A stretch of 64,000 nt of DNA. It comes from a virus. Positions 1 through 7,124 of the stretch are shown piece by piece. Under the pieces are notes generated by a model that was not told the DNA's origin, searched no databases, and saw only the letters and a program-made list of their open reading frames with translations. The stretch is from positions 62,001 through 126,000 of the IMG/VR virus record IMGVR_UViG_3300035181_001013; one strand, written 5' to 3'. A program made the position numbers and the translations under genes. The first letter of the stretch is position 1. Each line of letters opens with the position of its first letter.

Positions 1-14
1 GAGTGGCGGCACCA
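1..14 (+). tRNA. tRNA 3' end (partial, cut by window edge)
   Basis: The first bases read as the end of a T arm and acceptor strand (tggcggc) followed by a discriminator A and an encoded CCA. The body and anticodon lie outside the window, so the identity cannot be read. Confidence 0.45.
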
Positions 15-80
15 AACAACGCTCCAACAAGTGCTGTGGGTAAGCCTATCGTTAAAAAACAAGATTGAAATCTCGGCTGA

Positions 81-144
81 GGTTTCATTGAGTTTTACAA
101 AACGGTGAAAATTCTAGACAGGGTTCGATTCCCTACGAGTAACC
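81..144 (+). other. tRNA-like remnant
   Basis: A good T arm (AGGG, loop TTCGATT, CCCT) at 120-134 is followed by gagtaacca. No matching 5' acceptor strand or convincing anticodon arm was found upstream, even allowing G-T pairs. It may be a decayed tRNA or one with an unusual fold. Confidence 0.25.
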
Positions 145-190
145 AACAACGGATACTAGACATTTGACATAGTGTCCACTGAATTAAATC

Positions 191-219
191 TTGATTTTCT
201 AGTATACTAAGAGTATAAT
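191..219 (+). promoter_or_regulatory. sigma-70-like promoter
   Basis: TTGATT, 17 bp, TATAAT. It lies about 54 bp before the secreted protein gene at 273 and matches the early-promoter pattern seen through the plus-strand region. Confidence 0.6.
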
Positions 220-272
220 TAACATTATATTTGCGTTTTCGAATAAATATACCACCTATTGGAAAAATTAAC

Positions 273-875
273 ATGATCAAAAATTTTATGTTTTTAATGA
301 TGCTGGTTGTTTCAACACATGTTTACGCTCTTAGTTATTCCATTGTAAATCAGAGACTGATATTGTCGGGTGATATCACGAAAAAAGATTTAACCGAAAT
401 GCCAAAATATCTGACAAATCAAATAGATACAGTTGTGTTTGATGGTGTAACTGGAGGAGATGCTGGAACGACTTTAGAGTTGCTTCCATTATTTGAAGCA
501 AGACCGAGAGCTCATATTGTTTCTGGGTTTTGTGAAAGTTCCTGCGTAATTATGTTTTTAGCCGGAACAGATAGAATATCTTATGGTATAATTGGACTCC
601 ATTCTGTATATTCATATGACACAAACAAGATAAACCCCCATCTAAGTCAACTCTTTAATAAGTATGTTGAAAAAAGACTTGGTTCAAAGTATGACAAGCA
701 GTTATTTTCTTTTGTTTTTAATAAAATGATAGACCACAACGAATTGTTGATTTTTAGCAAAAATGATTTTGGAAAATTGTGTGGTTCTGATTCTTGTGGG
801 ACACCAATCGCAAGAACTGCTGAAGAACTGGGTTTGACAACAGATAAACATTTTATGTTAACATCCAACTGGTAA
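273..875 (+). CDS. secreted ClpP/crotonase-like protein (COG3904-like)
   Basis: About 200 residues. An in-frame TTG lies further upstream at 231, but the ATG at 273 gives a clean signal peptide (lysine, hydrophobic stretch, cleavage after VYA near residue 19) and has GGAAAA before it. The mature part resembles the periplasmic ClpP-fold family: a GG loop near residue 61, then GFCESSC (residues 85-91) and FLAGTDR, where the family normally has G-CaSAC-FLAG-R with the nucleophilic serine between two cysteines. A role in the periplasm, such as altering host envelope proteins, is inferred. It stands alone behind its own promoter, before a tRNA block. Confidence 0.6.
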   Translation: MIKNFMFLMMLVVSTHVYALSYSIVNQRLILSGDITKKDLTEMPKYLTNQIDTVVFDGVTGGDAGTTLELLPLFEARPRAHIVSGFCESSCVIMFLAGTDRISYGIIGLHSVYSYDTNKINPHLSQLFNKYVEKRLGSKYDKQLFSFVFNKMIDHNELLIFSKNDFGKLCGSDSCGTPIARTAEELGLTTDKHFMLTSNW

Positions 876-880
876 CAAAC

Positions 881-954
881 GCCGCCTTCGTATAATGGTA
901 TTACACAACCTTTGTAACGTTGATACGTCAGTTCGATTCTGACAGGCGGCTCCA
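881..954 (+). tRNA. tRNA-Thr(TGT)
   Basis: Acceptor GCCGCCT/AGGCGGC, T arm GTCAG-TTCGATT-CTGAC, encoded CCA. The anticodon loop TTTGTAA gives TGT, reading ACA. The last pair of the anticodon stem is a C-C mismatch. Confidence 0.85.
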
Positions 955-956
955 AA

Positions 957-1040
957 TTGATTGTAAAATTTGACTTGCAAGCAACCGAGTTGGAATAGCT
1001 GGAGTGACTCTGGTAGACGGTTCGGTTCCGTATCAATCAA
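957..1040 (+). other. tRNA-like structure of unknown identity
   Basis: TTGATTG at 957 pairs perfectly with CAATCAA at 1034-1040, and a T-arm-like ACGG-TTCGGTT-CCGT precedes the 3' strand. About 84 bases separate the ends, the size of a class II tRNA, and GGAGTGACTC could be a variable arm. No good anticodon arm could be built and CCA is not encoded. It sits between two real tRNAs. Confidence 0.35.
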
Positions 1041-1048
1041 TTAACAAT

Positions 1049-1124
1049 GGTGACCATAGTGTAAAGGTAGCATTCCTTGCTGTGAACGAGGAGGAGTGGG
1101 TTCAATTTCCCACTGGTCACCCCA
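1049..1124 (+). tRNA. tRNA-His(GTG)
   Basis: Acceptor GTGACCA/TGGTCAC with an encoded G at position -1 (1049) facing C73, the hallmark of tRNA-His. Anticodon stem CCTTG/CGAGG, loop CTGTGAA. CCA is encoded. Confidence 0.9.
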
Positions 1125-1262
1125 ATTCAATCGTTGACTTTTTATAATAAATCTGTAAAATTAGTTTTAAGACACTAACAGCAACTCAAAAACTTTCTAT
1201 GCTAATGAAACTAAACGTGTCTTGTTCACAAAAATAGTAACTAAAATAAGGAGGGTAGGGAA

Positions 1263-1588
1263 ATGCTAAACGCAAACAAAAATGGAAGAAACACTTCGGT
1301 CTAAGACAAGTAGGAATAACTACCGACAACAAACCAGTTATCAGTGGTTTGGATGTATTCAAACACACAGAAACTCTTGGTATCCCCCTCGAACTTATAA
1401 TTGACCATATTAAAGAAAACAACTGTGTTGTAAATTGGTTGGAGTTTTTAACTGTGTCGATTGAGCACGGGTGGAACATAAAATCAACAATAACAAAAAT
1501 TGAATATGCTCTCGTTGATGTGTACGATAAGGTGTATGCAAACGAAGTAATTTCAAGGTTAAAACAACTAATCGCTTTCAATTGGTAA
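1263..1588 (+). pseudogene. small unknown gene with a broken start
   Basis: A strong ribosome site (AAGGAGGG) precedes ATG at 1263, but that frame stops after 13 codons. The adjacent frame is open from codon 2 to 1588 and encodes a coherent, basic-starting protein of about 107 residues. One extra G after the ATG would restore it. A TTG start at 1349 could give a 79-residue form. No family recognised. It is one of several + strand small genes with a single-base lesion. Confidence 0.5.
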
Positions 1589-1623
1589 GGAACATTAAAT
1601 TCAAATTTCCTCTAAACTGGTTT

Positions 1624-1650
1624 GATAAATATAAACAGGTTTGATAAATA
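1624..1650 (+). promoter_or_regulatory. two T4-late-like boxes
   Basis: GATAAATA occurs at 1624 and 1643 within a repeated ggtttgataaata. The second copy lies 30 bp before the glycosyltransferase start. Confidence 0.5.
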
Positions 1651-1680
1651 GTACTACAATATCGACCCAAAGGAAATCAA

Positions 1681-2727
1681 ATGTCAAAGGTTCTATTTAT
1701 ATTGAAGCGAAAAGAAAATTACGGTGTGGCTAATTTCCATGAACCAAGAGGATTGTCAACGGGTTTACTAAATTCAGCGTCATATGTAAGTGATATGTTA
1801 AACAGTATTGGAATTTCATCAGAGATTGAAATTGCTGTCGATAATAATTGTATTGATAGGATTGTAACACAACACAAACCTTCCGTTGTGATTATAGAAG
1901 CTTTGTGGGTTGTTCCAGAAAAATTTGAAATTCTTCAAAAACTTCATCCTAATATTCGTTGGATTGTAAGACTTCACAGTGAAGTTCCGTTTATGGCTCA
2001 AGAAGGAATTGCATTCGCTTGGATTACTGACTATTTAAAATATAAAAACGTTTACGTTGGTGTCAATTCACTAAGAATGGTTAAAAGTTTAATAAACCTT
2101 CATTTGAATAGTGAGGGGGCTGAAGATAAGTTTTTGTTTATGCCAAACTATTATCCAATTTTAAACACAAAAACAAAAGTTCCTGATTATAAATCAGAGG
2201 AACTCAACATTGGATGCTTTGGGGCTGTTAGACCATTGAAAAATCATATACACCAAGCACTAGCAGCAATTCACTTTGCTGACAAAGAAAACAAAAAACT
2301 TAATTTTCACATTAACGCTAACAGACTTGAAATGAAAGGGGAACCAATTCTCCACAATTTACGAAGAATGTTTGACCGTCAGAAAAAACATGGTCATAAA
2401 TTAGTCGAACACGCATGGCAACCAAGAGAAGAATTTTTGGAATTGTGTGGGCAAATGGATATTGGAATGCAGGTGTCTTTTAGTGAAACGTTTAATATTG
2501 TTGGGGCGGACCTTATAAATCAAGGGATTCCAGTTGTTTCTTCAAGTGAAATTCCATGGGCAGTAGGATTTTTTGGTGCAAGTCCAGTAGACCAAGATTC
2601 CATCGAACGTGGGTTAAGTAGAGCATATCATTGTCCAAGAACGAATAGATATCTCAACTTCTTGAAATTGCATTCTTATTCAGAAAATAGTTTAAGCGTG
2701 TGGAAAAAATTATTTTCTAATGTATAA
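1681..2727 (+). CDS. glycosyltransferase-like protein (GT-B fold)
   Basis: 348 residues. The C-terminal half carries a GT-B-like donor-site segment (SFSETFNIVGADLINQGIPV, roughly residues 267-286) of the kind seen in GT4-type enzymes, and the N-terminal half has a Rossmann-like pattern (PSVVIIEALW). It could glycosylate modified DNA or virion proteins; the acceptor cannot be read. Late-type boxes upstream suggest late expression, which fits a virion or DNA-finishing role. The gene is monocistronic. Confidence 0.65.
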   Translation: MSKVLFILKRKENYGVANFHEPRGLSTGLLNSASYVSDMLNSIGISSEIEIAVDNNCIDRIVTQHKPSVVIIEALWVVPEKFEILQKLHPNIRWIVRLHSEVPFMAQEGIAFAWITDYLKYKNVYVGVNSLRMVKSLINLHLNSEGAEDKFLFMPNYYPILNTKTKVPDYKSEELNIGCFGAVRPLKNHIHQALAAIHFADKENKKLNFHINANRLEMKGEPILHNLRRMFDRQKKHGHKLVEHAWQPREEFLELCGQMDIGMQVSFSETFNIVGADLINQGIPVVSSSEIPWAVGFFGASPVDQDSIERGLSRAYHCPRTNRYLNFLKLHSYSENSLSVWKKLFSNV

Positions 2728-2761
2728 TTAATTGAATTAATTATGATGAGATTAAAGAACT

Positions 2762-3130
2762 ATGAAGCTTGAAGAGTTAATGGAAGGTTCGGTTGTTTGG
2801 AAGCCAATTGACGGTTGGTCAAACTATGAAGTTTCTAACACAGGACAAGTTCGTTCGACTAAAACAAATAAAGTTTTGGCCCAAGAAGAACACTACGGTA
2901 ACGACAAAAAATCTCCGTATATGAGAGTTTACTTGTCACAAAATGGAGTCAAAAAACACTTTAGAGTGAACAGGTTAGTTGCACATGCTTTTGTTGGACC
3001 ACCACCAGATCATAATATGCACGTAGACCATAAAGATAATAACACCAGAAATAACAAATCAAAAAATCTTCAGTGGCTTACTCCTACTGAAAATTTAGAA
3101 AAACGTCTAGCACGTAAGTCAAAACATTAA
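2762..3130 (+). CDS. NUMOD4/HNH free-standing homing endonuclease
   Basis: 122 residues. An N-terminal NUMOD4-type DNA-binding module (W..I.G..NYEVSN.GQVRS, residues 14-34) is followed by an HNH_3 module (VNRLVAHAFVG, then VDHKDNNTRNNKSKNLQW). This is the usual layout of HNH homing endonucleases that spread between phage genomes. It is not inside an intron that I can see. It lies just before a tRNA block. Confidence 0.85.
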   Translation: MKLEELMEGSVVWKPIDGWSNYEVSNTGQVRSTKTNKVLAQEEHYGNDKKSPYMRVYLSQNGVKKHFRVNRLVAHAFVGPPPDHNMHVDHKDNNTRNNKSKNLQWLTPTENLEKRLARKSKH

Positions 3131-3156
3131 TTACAAAAACTGTTTCTATCTTAAAA

Positions 3157-3233
3157 GCCACATAAGCATAACTGGTAATGCGCCTGTTTCGTAATCAGGA
3201 GATACGTTGGGTTCAAGTCCCCGATGTGGCACC
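3157..3233 (+). tRNA. tRNA-Thr(CGT)
   Basis: Acceptor GCCACAT/ATGTGGC, D arm GCATAACTGGTAATGC, anticodon loop TTCGTAA reading ACG. The 3' end is ACCT rather than ACCA, so the terminal A must be supplied by a CCA-adding enzyme. Confidence 0.8.
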
Positions 3234-3239
3234 TACACA

Positions 3240-3545
3240 AAAATAACTAAACCTTCCATATCTATAAATTTATCGATACTAGCGTCTTCAATTAAAGATT
3301 TGTTTTCAGAAAAGGTGTCTCATCAAATAGTTGGTCTTGAACTTATTGGTGATGAATTAATCGCAACGCTTGAAACTTTGGATACACCAGAAGGAATTAA
3401 AGTCAAAACACTGATTGAGAATGTACCCACTGAATGTCAACCAACCGGAGTTGGGTATATCGTTGATGGCCCAACAGGACAATCATCTGGAATAATTAAA
3501 GAAGAATTTAGGATTACGAATGTTACGATAGTTCCAAAAGATTAA
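3240..3545 (+). CDS. unknown protein, start not resolved
   Basis: An open frame runs from inside the preceding tRNA to 3545 with no ATG; TTG at 3300 and GTG at 3315 are in frame. The GTG form would be 76 residues. The segment with LIGDELIATLETLDTPEG and a later VPTECQPTGVG faintly resembles the beta-rich region of T4-type prohead proteases, but no catalytic residues can be identified. The true start may have been lost, as in several neighbours. Confidence 0.45.
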   Translation, partial: KITKPSISINLSILASSIKDLFSEKVSHQIVGLELIGDELIATLETLDTPEGIKVKTLIENVPTECQPTGVGYIVDGPTGQSSGIIKEEFRITNVTIVPKD

Positions 3546-3546
3546 T

Positions 3547-3620
3547 AGACCACAAGTGTTACGGTAGCACAGCGGCCTCCAAAGCCGCAGGCCGGGGTTC
3601 GACTCCCTGGTGGTCTGCCA
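3547..3620 (+). tRNA. tRNA-Trp(CCA)
   Basis: Acceptor AGACCAC/GTGGTCT, discriminator G, encoded CCA. Anticodon stem GCGGC/GCCGC, loop CTCCAAA, reading UGG. Confidence 0.9.
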
Positions 3621-3698
3621 AATGGATGAAAATGTATAGATTTGAATTGTACGCGATAGATCGAGAAGGTTTTGGTCCACATGGTGCAAGATAATATT

Positions 3699-3775
3699 GG
3701 TGATGTGGGTGAAAAGGTAATACCGCCTTGCTCATAACGAGGAACATTCCAGTTCGATTCTGGACATCACCACCA
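3699..3775 (+). tRNA. tRNA-Met(CAT) or tRNA-Ile2(CAT)
   Basis: Acceptor GGTGATG/CATCACC, encoded CCA, anticodon stem CCTTG/CGAGG, loop CTCATAA. A CAT anticodon can be Met or, if modified to lysidine, Ile; sequence alone does not decide. Confidence 0.85.
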
Positions 3776-3807
3776 AGACATTAAAACGCAAAAACGTGTC
3801 TTGTTGC

Positions 3808-3881
3808 GCCCTTATAGTATATTGGTATTACTCTTCTCTGGTATAGAAGGAAATGCAGTTCAATTCTGCATGAGGGCACCA
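3808..3881 (+). tRNA. tRNA-Thr(GGT)
   Basis: Acceptor GCCCTTA/TGAGGGC, encoded CCA, anticodon stem CTTCT/AGAAG, loop CTGGTAT, reading ACC. Third threonine tRNA of the window. Confidence 0.85.
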
Positions 3882-3887
3882 TAAATA
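3880..3887 (+). promoter_or_regulatory. late-type box CATAAATA
   Basis: Overlaps the CCA end of tRNA-Thr(GGT) and lies 21 bases before the start at 3909. Confidence 0.45.
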
Positions 3888-3908
3888 ATAAAAACTGGAG
3901 AATCTAAC

Positions 3909-4145
3909 ATGAAACTTCGTGATTTATTAAATGAAACTGTTTACAATTTAAATAAAACTGATGATATAGATAAAGGAAATATTGATCCAGAGAAATATTA
4001 TGTGTTTATCAGAACTGTTGACCCAACACTTGTCGGACCTTTTAACACATCAAGTGAAGCACATAAATACATGAATGGAGAGTATGTTACTGATCGTGTA
4101 GAAAAGATCGTTGTGAATGGAACTGAAGCAAAAAGATTATTTTAA
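3909..4145 (+). CDS. small protein with capsid-targeting-like leader
   Basis: 78 residues, starting MKLRDLLNE with a possible prohead-protease site (L-N-E) at residues 7-9. The rest contains a short acidic segment and an SPOR-like pattern (YYVFIRTVDPTLVGPFNTSS). A late-type box and GGAG precede the start. By analogy with T4 internal proteins it may be packaged in the head; this is inference. No family recognised. Confidence 0.6.
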   Translation: MKLRDLLNETVYNLNKTDDIDKGNIDPEKYYVFIRTVDPTLVGPFNTSSEAHKYMNGEYVTDRVEKIVVNGTEAKRLF

Positions 4146-4174
4146 ACGAATCCAAATTGTTTGTTGATATTAGT

Positions 4175-4289
4175 GTTGTTGTATATCAGTTGGTTAGAGA
4201 TAACGTCTGCTCGAGGGTGTAGCCCCCGGTAAAGGACCGCAACGCTGCAGATAAAACGTTCGCCGATGGTTCGAGTCCATCCAACAACA
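4175..4289 (+). tRNA. tRNA-like gene with greatly expanded anticodon region
   Basis: Acceptor GTTGTTG/CAACAAC, D arm TATC...GATA with AGTTGGTTAG, and a canonical T arm GATGG-TTCGAGT-CCATC are all present. Between D and T arms are 62 bases instead of about 25-40. The only long pairing is TCTGC (4206-4210) with GCAGA (4247-4251), enclosing 36 bases that hold two small hairpins. The anticodon cannot be assigned, and CCA is not encoded. Confidence 0.55.
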
Positions 4290-4298
4290 CTAGATTTT

Positions 4299-4372
4299 GG
4301 GGCTGTAGTATAAAGGGATTACGGAAGCTTTGCAAGCTTTTTATCGGGGTTCGATTCCCCGCAGTTCCACCA
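4299..4372 (+). tRNA. tRNA-Ala(TGC)
   Basis: Acceptor GGGGCTG/CAGTTCC with two G-T pairs, encoded CCA, anticodon stem GAAGC/GCTTT, loop TTTGCAA, reading GCA. Confidence 0.85.
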
Positions 4373-4380
4373 AATTTTAC

Positions 4381-4428
4381 GTTACAGGAAAGTAACGGAA
4401 CTGAGAGCCTGTATCTCTCCAACGTTCC
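4381..4428 (+). other. two hairpins after the tRNA block
   Basis: GTTAC-AGGAAA-GTAAC (4381-4396) is followed by GGAAC...GTTCC enclosing GAGAG...CTCTC (4397-4428). No U-run follows; it may be a processing or decay signal. Confidence 0.35.
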
Positions 4429-4443
4429 AGCCTTTTAATTCAG

Positions 4444-4472
4444 TTGTCTTCAAATTTAACATCTGGTATAAT
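4444..4472 (+). promoter_or_regulatory. sigma-70-like promoter
   Basis: TTGTCT, 17 bp, TATAAT, 49 bp before the start at 4522. Confidence 0.5.
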
Positions 4473-4521
4473 CTCTTATAATAAATACTTTACAAATATA
4501 ACTATAATGGAGAACAATATT

Positions 4522-4875
4522 ATGTCAATAAAAGAACTTGTAGCAATAAGTGATATACCACCAAAGATAGAAAAGGTGGAAAAAATATCTTCTGACATTT
4601 TAATAATTGTTCGAGATATGATAGCAACTATGGAACACCATAACCTCGAATATATTACAGCTCCAGACATTGGTGTTAACCAACAAATTATCGCAGTTGA
4701 TGTTACAGATCACGAACTTGGTATTTTAATAGCAGTAAATCCTGAAGTTGTATATGATGAAGATGAGGTGTTAATTGTTGAATATGTTGATTTGTCAGGT
4801 CAAGTACAATCATCAGTATTCCACAAAAAACTTGCTAGTTTTATTCGCCACGCGTTATATGAAATTGGGGTATAA
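4522..4875 (+). CDS. peptide deformylase-like protein lacking the catalytic motif
   Basis: 117 residues from an ATG with TGGAGA eight bases upstream; this start is preferred over one at 4444 inside the promoter. The order of segments follows peptide deformylase: an RDMIATM helix, then APDIGVNQQIIAVD (family: GLAAPQIGV..), then NPEV. The EGCLS cysteine segment is absent, and the HExDH motif appears only as FIRHALYE at the C terminus. It therefore probably cannot deformylate peptides and may be a decayed or repurposed copy. Followed after two bases by a membrane protein. Confidence 0.5.
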   Translation: MSIKELVAISDIPPKIEKVEKISSDILIIVRDMIATMEHHNLEYITAPDIGVNQQIIAVDVTDHELGILIAVNPEVVYDEDEVLIVEYVDLSGQVQSSVFHKKLASFIRHALYEIGV

Positions 4876-4877
4876 CA

Positions 4878-5138
4878 ATGTTGAAAGTAGCTTTTTTACA
4901 AACATGGAAACGTCACAGCTTTGAATTCGTTTTATTAATGATAATATCTATCCTTTCTTTGAAATTCATGTTCTTGGAAATTGACTGTACTAAAGGAATT
5001 ACTACAGTGGAATTGTTGATAGCAGGGTTTTTTTGGTTAGTAACTGTATTATATCCCATACTGTCGTTTTTAACTTTTTATTTTCAAGCTAAAATAGATC
5101 GATTACAAGAGGAGATTGACGAAAATGGCAAAGTTTGA
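4878..5138 (+). CDS. small membrane protein, two TM segments
   Basis: 86 residues. Two hydrophobic stretches (about residues 16-33 and 46-68) are followed by a short charged helix. It overlaps the start of queE by 14 bases, so the two are probably translationally coupled. Unknown function. Confidence 0.6.
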   Translation: MLKVAFLQTWKRHSFEFVLLMIISILSLKFMFLEIDCTKGITTVELLIAGFFWLVTVLYPILSFLTFYFQAKIDRLQEEIDENGKV

Positions 5139-5997
5139 GTGGAGTGAAGTTTTTACTTCAATAGAAGGTGAAGGACCTTATGCTGGTGTACCAACAGCAT
5201 ATATCCGATTCACAAAGTGCAACTTTATGTGTAAAGGTTTTAATAATCCAACCCACATAGATACCGAAACAAACACAGGGTTAGGATTTGACCCCACAAA
5301 ATTTAAAACATTAAAAGAACTACCACCAATTACTCTTGGGTGTGATAGCATTTATGCTTGGGACAATCGTTTTGCTCATTTGTGGCAGTCTGGAAATGAG
5401 GAACAATTAATTGATGCTGTATTAGATACTATTCCCCACAAATCTTGGGTTCATCCTGTAACTGGACAACCAGTCATCTTGAGTTTAACAGGTGGAGAAC
5501 CAACTCTCCGTCAAAAACAACTTTCTGCTTTGTTAAATCATCCAAAGATGGACGATTGTAAACATCTATTAATTGAAACAAATTGTTCAGTTCCTATACG
5601 TGATGATTTCATTAATTTACTAAATTCGTGGTGGAAACCTGGACGAAAGATCACATTTGCCAATTCACCAAAACTCCGGGCAAGTGGAGAAAAATGGGAA
5701 GATGCGATTAAACCAGAGGTCGCGTTAGCGCAACAAAGAGTAAAGCGTGCTGAACAATATTTCAAATTTGTGTGTGATGCAGATGCAGAAGATTTTGATG
5801 AAGTTGAACGAGCGATGAAGGTTTATTGGGATGCTGGTGTTGTTCAACTAAATAATGTTCTAATTATGCCAACCGCGTGTACTGAAGAGCAACAAACAAA
5901 CATAGCGGCGACTGTTGCTAATATGTGTATTGAAAAAGGGTATACATTCTGTTATAGAGTGCATGTTCCTGTATTTAAGAATGCAATTGGAACTTAA
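5125..5997 (+). CDS. queE: 7-carboxy-7-deazaguanine synthase (radical SAM)
   Basis: 290 residues from ATG 5125, with AGAGGAG upstream. QueE turns 6-carboxy-tetrahydropterin into 7-carboxy-7-deazaguanine on the way to preQ0. The N terminus has VFTSIEGEG, typical of QueE. The cluster cysteines are C32 and C36 (CNFMC), but the third (expected two residues later) is displaced to C73 in GCDSIYAWD, matching the family CDT.YAWD after an insertion of about 34 residues. LTGGEPTLR (SAM binding) and FANSPKL follow. Next genes are prs and a queD-like gene, so this is a deazaguanine operon. Confidence 0.85.
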   Translation: MAKFEWSEVFTSIEGEGPYAGVPTAYIRFTKCNFMCKGFNNPTHIDTETNTGLGFDPTKFKTLKELPPITLGCDSIYAWDNRFAHLWQSGNEEQLIDAVLDTIPHKSWVHPVTGQPVILSLTGGEPTLRQKQLSALLNHPKMDDCKHLLIETNCSVPIRDDFINLLNSWWKPGRKITFANSPKLRASGEKWEDAIKPEVALAQQRVKRAEQYFKFVCDADAEDFDEVERAMKVYWDAGVVQLNNVLIMPTACTEEQQTNIAATVANMCIEKGYTFCYRVHVPVFKNAIGT

Positions 5998-6019
5998 ATG
6001 AGTGACTTATATGGAGTGT

Positions 6020-6038
6020 CCTGATACTAACTATCAGG
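6020..6038 (+). promoter_or_regulatory. hairpin before prs
   Basis: CCTGATA-CTAAC-TATCAGG, a perfect 7-bp stem, lies in the gap between queE and prs. It is followed by CTTCCTTCT rather than a U-run; attenuator or processing site is possible. Confidence 0.4.
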
Positions 6039-6111
6039 CTTCCTTCTGTAGTATTGATTTATGTTGGTATTGATATTTTACGAAACAACTCACACAAATA
6101 TAGGTGAAAAT

Positions 6112-7074
6112 GTGTCTCTTTCAAATGTTAAGATTTTCGCTGGAAATTCAAATATTGAATTTGCCACAAAGATAGCAAGTAGGATGGGGTTAGCACTTGG
6201 TAAGGCTAAAGTAAGTAAGTTCAAAGACGGTGAAACATCTGTTGAAATTGAAGAGTCAGTTAGAGGAAGTGTTGTATTTGTTATTCAGTCAACGTGCAAT
6301 CCTGTTAACGACAATTTAATGGAATTGTTGACAATGACAGACGCATTAAGAAGAGCTGCTGCAAAACGCATTATTGCGGTTGTTCCTTATTATGGATATT
6401 CCAGACAAGATAGGCGTCCAGGATTTAGCCGTGGACCAATTACTTCCCGTCTTGTAGCAGATGTGATTCAAGCAGCTGGTATTGACCATTTAGTATCGGT
6501 TGATATTCATTCTCTTCAACAACAAGGGTTTTTTACGATTCCCTTTACTAACATTTCCGCTTCCGTTGAATTCATTAAAGATATCAGAATGATGTATCGT
6601 AAAGAAAAAGAAGAAAAAACACTTATGGTTGTTTCTCCTGATATTGGTGGAGTGTTACGTTCTAGACAAATTGCAGAACAGTTAAACGGTGACACTCAAT
6701 TAGCTATCGTTGATAAACGTCGCCCACGAGCTGGTGAATCAGAAGTTATGAACATCATCGGTGACGTAGAGGGAAAAGTTTGTATTATGGTTGATGATAT
6801 TGTAGATACAGCTGGAACTTTATGTAAGGCTGCGAAATCTTTAAAGGACCATGGTGCTCTTAAAGTTGTCGCTTATGCCACTCACCCTGTCTTATCAGAT
6901 AATGCTTACGAGAATTTAACTCATTCAGTGTTAGACGAATTAGTAGTAACAGATACAATTCCACTAATAGGCAATATTCCAAATAACATCAGACAATTAT
7001 CAATTAGTGATTTGGTTGCAGAAACTATACGAAGAATGAGGTCCAAGCAGTCTGTTAGTCAAATATATGTTTAA
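6112..7074 (+). CDS. prs: ribose-phosphate pyrophosphokinase
   Basis: 320 residues, full bacterial Prs length. GTG 6112 is chosen over ATG 6061 because it matches the family N terminus (K.FAGNSN) and has AGGTGA just upstream. Makes PRPP from ribose-5-phosphate and ATP. Visible signatures: SKFKDGE, CNPVNDNLMEL, YYGYSRQDRR, VVSPDIGG, DKRRP and the PRPP-binding MVDDIVDTAGT. PRPP would feed NAD, purine salvage (a phosphoribosyltransferase is at 34380) and nucleotide synthesis. Lies between queE and the queD-like gene. Confidence 0.93.
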   Translation: MSLSNVKIFAGNSNIEFATKIASRMGLALGKAKVSKFKDGETSVEIEESVRGSVVFVIQSTCNPVNDNLMELLTMTDALRRAAAKRIIAVVPYYGYSRQDRRPGFSRGPITSRLVADVIQAAGIDHLVSVDIHSLQQQGFFTIPFTNISASVEFIKDIRMMYRKEKEEKTLMVVSPDIGGVLRSRQIAEQLNGDTQLAIVDKRRPRAGESEVMNIIGDVEGKVCIMVDDIVDTAGTLCKAAKSLKDHGALKVVAYATHPVLSDNAYENLTHSVLDELVVTDTIPLIGNIPNNIRQLSISDLVAETIRRMRSKQSVSQIYV

Positions 7075-7084
7075 AATATTTTAA

Positions 7085-7110
7085 AATTGTTGTATAATTC
7101 TACAACAATT
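7085..7110 (+). promoter_or_regulatory. palindromic operator or hairpin with -10 box
   Basis: Perfect 10-bp arms AATTGTTGTA and TACAACAATT flank TAATTC; TATAAT (7093-7098) is inside. It sits 15 bp before the queD-like start and could be a repressor site or RNA hairpin. No good -35 box is seen. Confidence 0.5.
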
Positions 7111-7124
7111 AAATTGGAGAAAAA

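Noticed and set aside
647-1040. Minus-strand ORFs across tRNA clusters (also 12693-13007, 13558-13887, 18401-18748)
   Set aside because: They lie over clear tRNA genes and translate the complement of T-arm and anticodon sequences; no ribosome sites.
1134-1162. Promoter from TTGACT at 1134
   Set aside because: The TATAAT is only three bases after the -35 box, and nothing suitable lies 16-18 bp away.
5998-6060. preQ1 riboswitch before prs
   Set aside because: Only a plain 7-bp hairpin is present; none of the conserved preQ1 aptamer sequence could be found.
6061-6111. ATG 6061 as the start of prs
   Set aside because: It would add 17 residues not found in Prs; GTG 6112 has a good ribosome site and matches the family N terminus.
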